In this document: positions 62,726-64,000 of the stretch, piece after piece
Layout: every line of letters starts with the position of its first letter
Position numbering within the stretch: position 1 is the first letter of the stretch
Assembly: GCA_033977485.1 (NCBI GenBank)
Contig: CM066990.1
Coordinates: 12,764,501-12,828,500 of the forward strand
Source: Hydrangea macrophylla
Lineage: Eukaryota > Streptophyta > Magnoliopsida > Cornales > Hydrangeaceae
DNA length: 64,000 nt
Direction: 5' to 3'
Notes under the pieces: model-generated
What the model saw: the letters and a program-made list of their open reading frames with translations, nothing else
Databases searched by the model: none
Told to the model about the DNA's origin: nothing
Position numbers and translations under genes: made by a program

Positions 62726-64000
62726 TGTAGACACCCCATTTTTACCGTCCTTTAAAAAAAAATACAAAAAGAATAAAAAAAAAAAAAAAAAGGAAAAAGA
62801 GAACTGACTCGTACAGGGGGGCCACCGGGCACGCAATCAGAGGAAAAAGCGGTGGCCTGTTGGCTTTTACAGTCCAGAATCAGCACAAGGAAGGGCAAAA
62901 CGGTCAATTTTGAGCCCGAGAGCAGAGATCATCGATCCGACTATATGGGGTGGAAGGTAATCTCAATACAAGCACGAAGAACTTTGAATCGGTCAGATCC
63001 GACGGTCGGATCAAAAGATATGGGTAACCCTAATTCCACAGTCTAGGATCAGCACAGGAAAGGGCAAAATGGTCATCTTCTGTGCCCGAGCATAGAGATC
63101 ATCGATCCGACTATACGGGGCTGAAGGTAATATCAATACAAGAATAAAGAACTTCAAATCAGTCAGATTCGACGGTCGGATCACGAGATATCAATAACCC
63201 TAATTTTGCAGTCCAAGACCAGCAGAGGGAGGGGCAAAACGGTCAATTTTGAGCCCGGGAGTAGAAATCGCCGATCCGACTGTGGGGATTTGTCGGTAAA
63301 GCTAAATGAAGACTAAATATTTTCGAATCGCTCAAATCGGACGGCCGGATGGAAAAAAACAAGCTTCGGAAGACCGAACGGCCAAGATCGGGGGTTGTAG
63401 GGATCCGAAATGCGTTCCGTTCGCACCGGATCCTACCCAACCCAAAAGACTCTATAAATAGAGCCCCTTGGGTGCTGCAAAAAAAAAAAGCTCTCTCCAA
63501 GACTCAAAGGAAGCTCTCTCTCTCTCTCCACCATTGTTATCTTCCCCAAAGCTCCAAAAAAACCCAAAAATCATCCCCATATCTCCACCACTACACCACC
63601 ATAGCCTCCACCACCAGAAACCCATCATCATCAGGCAATTACCCAAACACCCAGTCCAACCACAGCCTCTAAAAGTGCCCAGAAAGCCCAGAAAGCTGTC
63701 TAAACCAAACACAGCCTTGGCCTCTGCCCAGAAACTGAAAAAGGGCCAAACAGACCCTTAAACTGCATCCCTGTCTCTCACCACCCACACCAGGACCTTC
63801 CTCTCATCAAACTGGACCCAACCCCGTTGGCCAGACCCTCAAATCACCACCAAAGAAGCCGCACGCGCCACCCAAACACCCCACGCGCCGCCGCTGCACA
63901 GTTTCTCCTCCGGCGGAGTTTCTGGACACCACAGAAGGAAACCGTCACCACCACCACCATCGTCTGGACCAGACGATCCAGATCACAGTGGTCCGGCGCC
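62726..64000 (+). repeat. Element F 3' LTR, first 1,275 bp
   Basis: Matches the 5' LTR from its start, through the U3 repeats and TATA box, to the position corresponding to about 48800. About seven substitutions, mostly transitions, plus A-run length changes. Open frames here duplicate those of the 5' LTR. Confidence 0.93.

Larger units (their letters stand above)
47529..64000 (+). mobile_element. Element F: Tat/Ogre-like Ty3/gypsy retrotransposon (3' end outside)
   Basis: A 3,434-bp 5' LTR, tRNA-Arg primer site, an extra ORF, gag-pro, a predicted intron, pol with RT, RNase H, second RNase H and integrase, a repeat-rich 3' region, polypurine tract and the first 1,275 bp of the 3' LTR. About seven substitutions separate the LTRs over the compared part (roughly 0.5%). 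The left target copy would be cctat (47524-47528); the right one is not visible. Without LINE L the coding part appears nearly intact. Confidence 0.93.

Overview
The window is nuclear DNA of a flowering plant, probably a dicot; I cannot name the species. The evidence is plant-type L1-like LINEs (ORF1 with a DUF4283-like domain and zinc knuckle; ORF2 with endonuclease, reverse transcriptase and zf-RVT), a chromovirus-like Ty3/gypsy element primed by initiator tRNA-Met, and Tat/Ogre-type Ty3/gypsy elements primed by tRNA-Arg with very long LTRs, an extra ORF upstream of gag and a second RNase H. I see no cellular protein-coding gene, rRNA, functional tRNA gene or CRISPR array. Essentially all 64 kb is transposon inside transposon.

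Layout as I read it. The oldest visible layer is a decayed Tat-like element 'B' (+). Its 5' LTR appears in pieces (28-265, 2952-3189, 10087-10541). It then has a tRNA-Arg primer site (10545-10592) and gag-pro-RT-RNase H remnants up to 16511. B's LTR carries LINE A (3190-10068, -, full length but broken), LINE P (+) and LINE M (1162-2761, -, inside P). A recent tandem duplication repeats 1-817 as 2926-3756. B's internal region is interrupted exactly at 16512 by a second Tat-like element 'B2' (-). Only B2's 3' LTR (16512-33987, split) and 3' UTR (33988-34329) are visible.

Inside the B2 LTR lie element C (17039-24075, an intact young gag-pol retrotransposon with matching LTRs and 5-bp target duplication), a poly(A)-only LINE trace (24959-24976) and LINE D (25411-33187), which holds LINE E (32029-32447). 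Inside the B2 3' UTR lies LINE H (from about 34330). H's ORF1 is broken by a cluster of non-autonomous elements 'G' (36078-40526 and 47385-47528). G holds LINE K and an inverted LTR pair. G's last LTR piece was hit twice: by LINE J (40527-47369, full length, both ORFs open) and by Tat/Ogre-like element F (47529 to beyond 64000). F has a 3.4-kb 5' LTR, a plant-mobile-domain-like ORF, gag-pro, a predicted intron, pol (interrupted by LINE L) and the start of the 3' LTR. The chain B > B2 > H > G > F > L is six levels deep.

How the parts work together. C, J and, before LINE L, F look like autonomous elements. G keeps only LTRs, primer site, leader and polypurine tract, and its ends resemble those of C, so C-type proteins are the likely helpers. 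All LINEs share one 3' terminus. Three LINEs have a TAATG stop-start overlap between ORF1 and ORF2, and three have a 5'-terminal inverted repeat. The most unusual observations are LINE traces only 0-40 nt long, some with proper target duplications; the 5' hairpin with a covarying pair; the internally deleted G family; unusually long tRNA-Arg complementarity in B; and a dense ACGT-core array in the F LTR.
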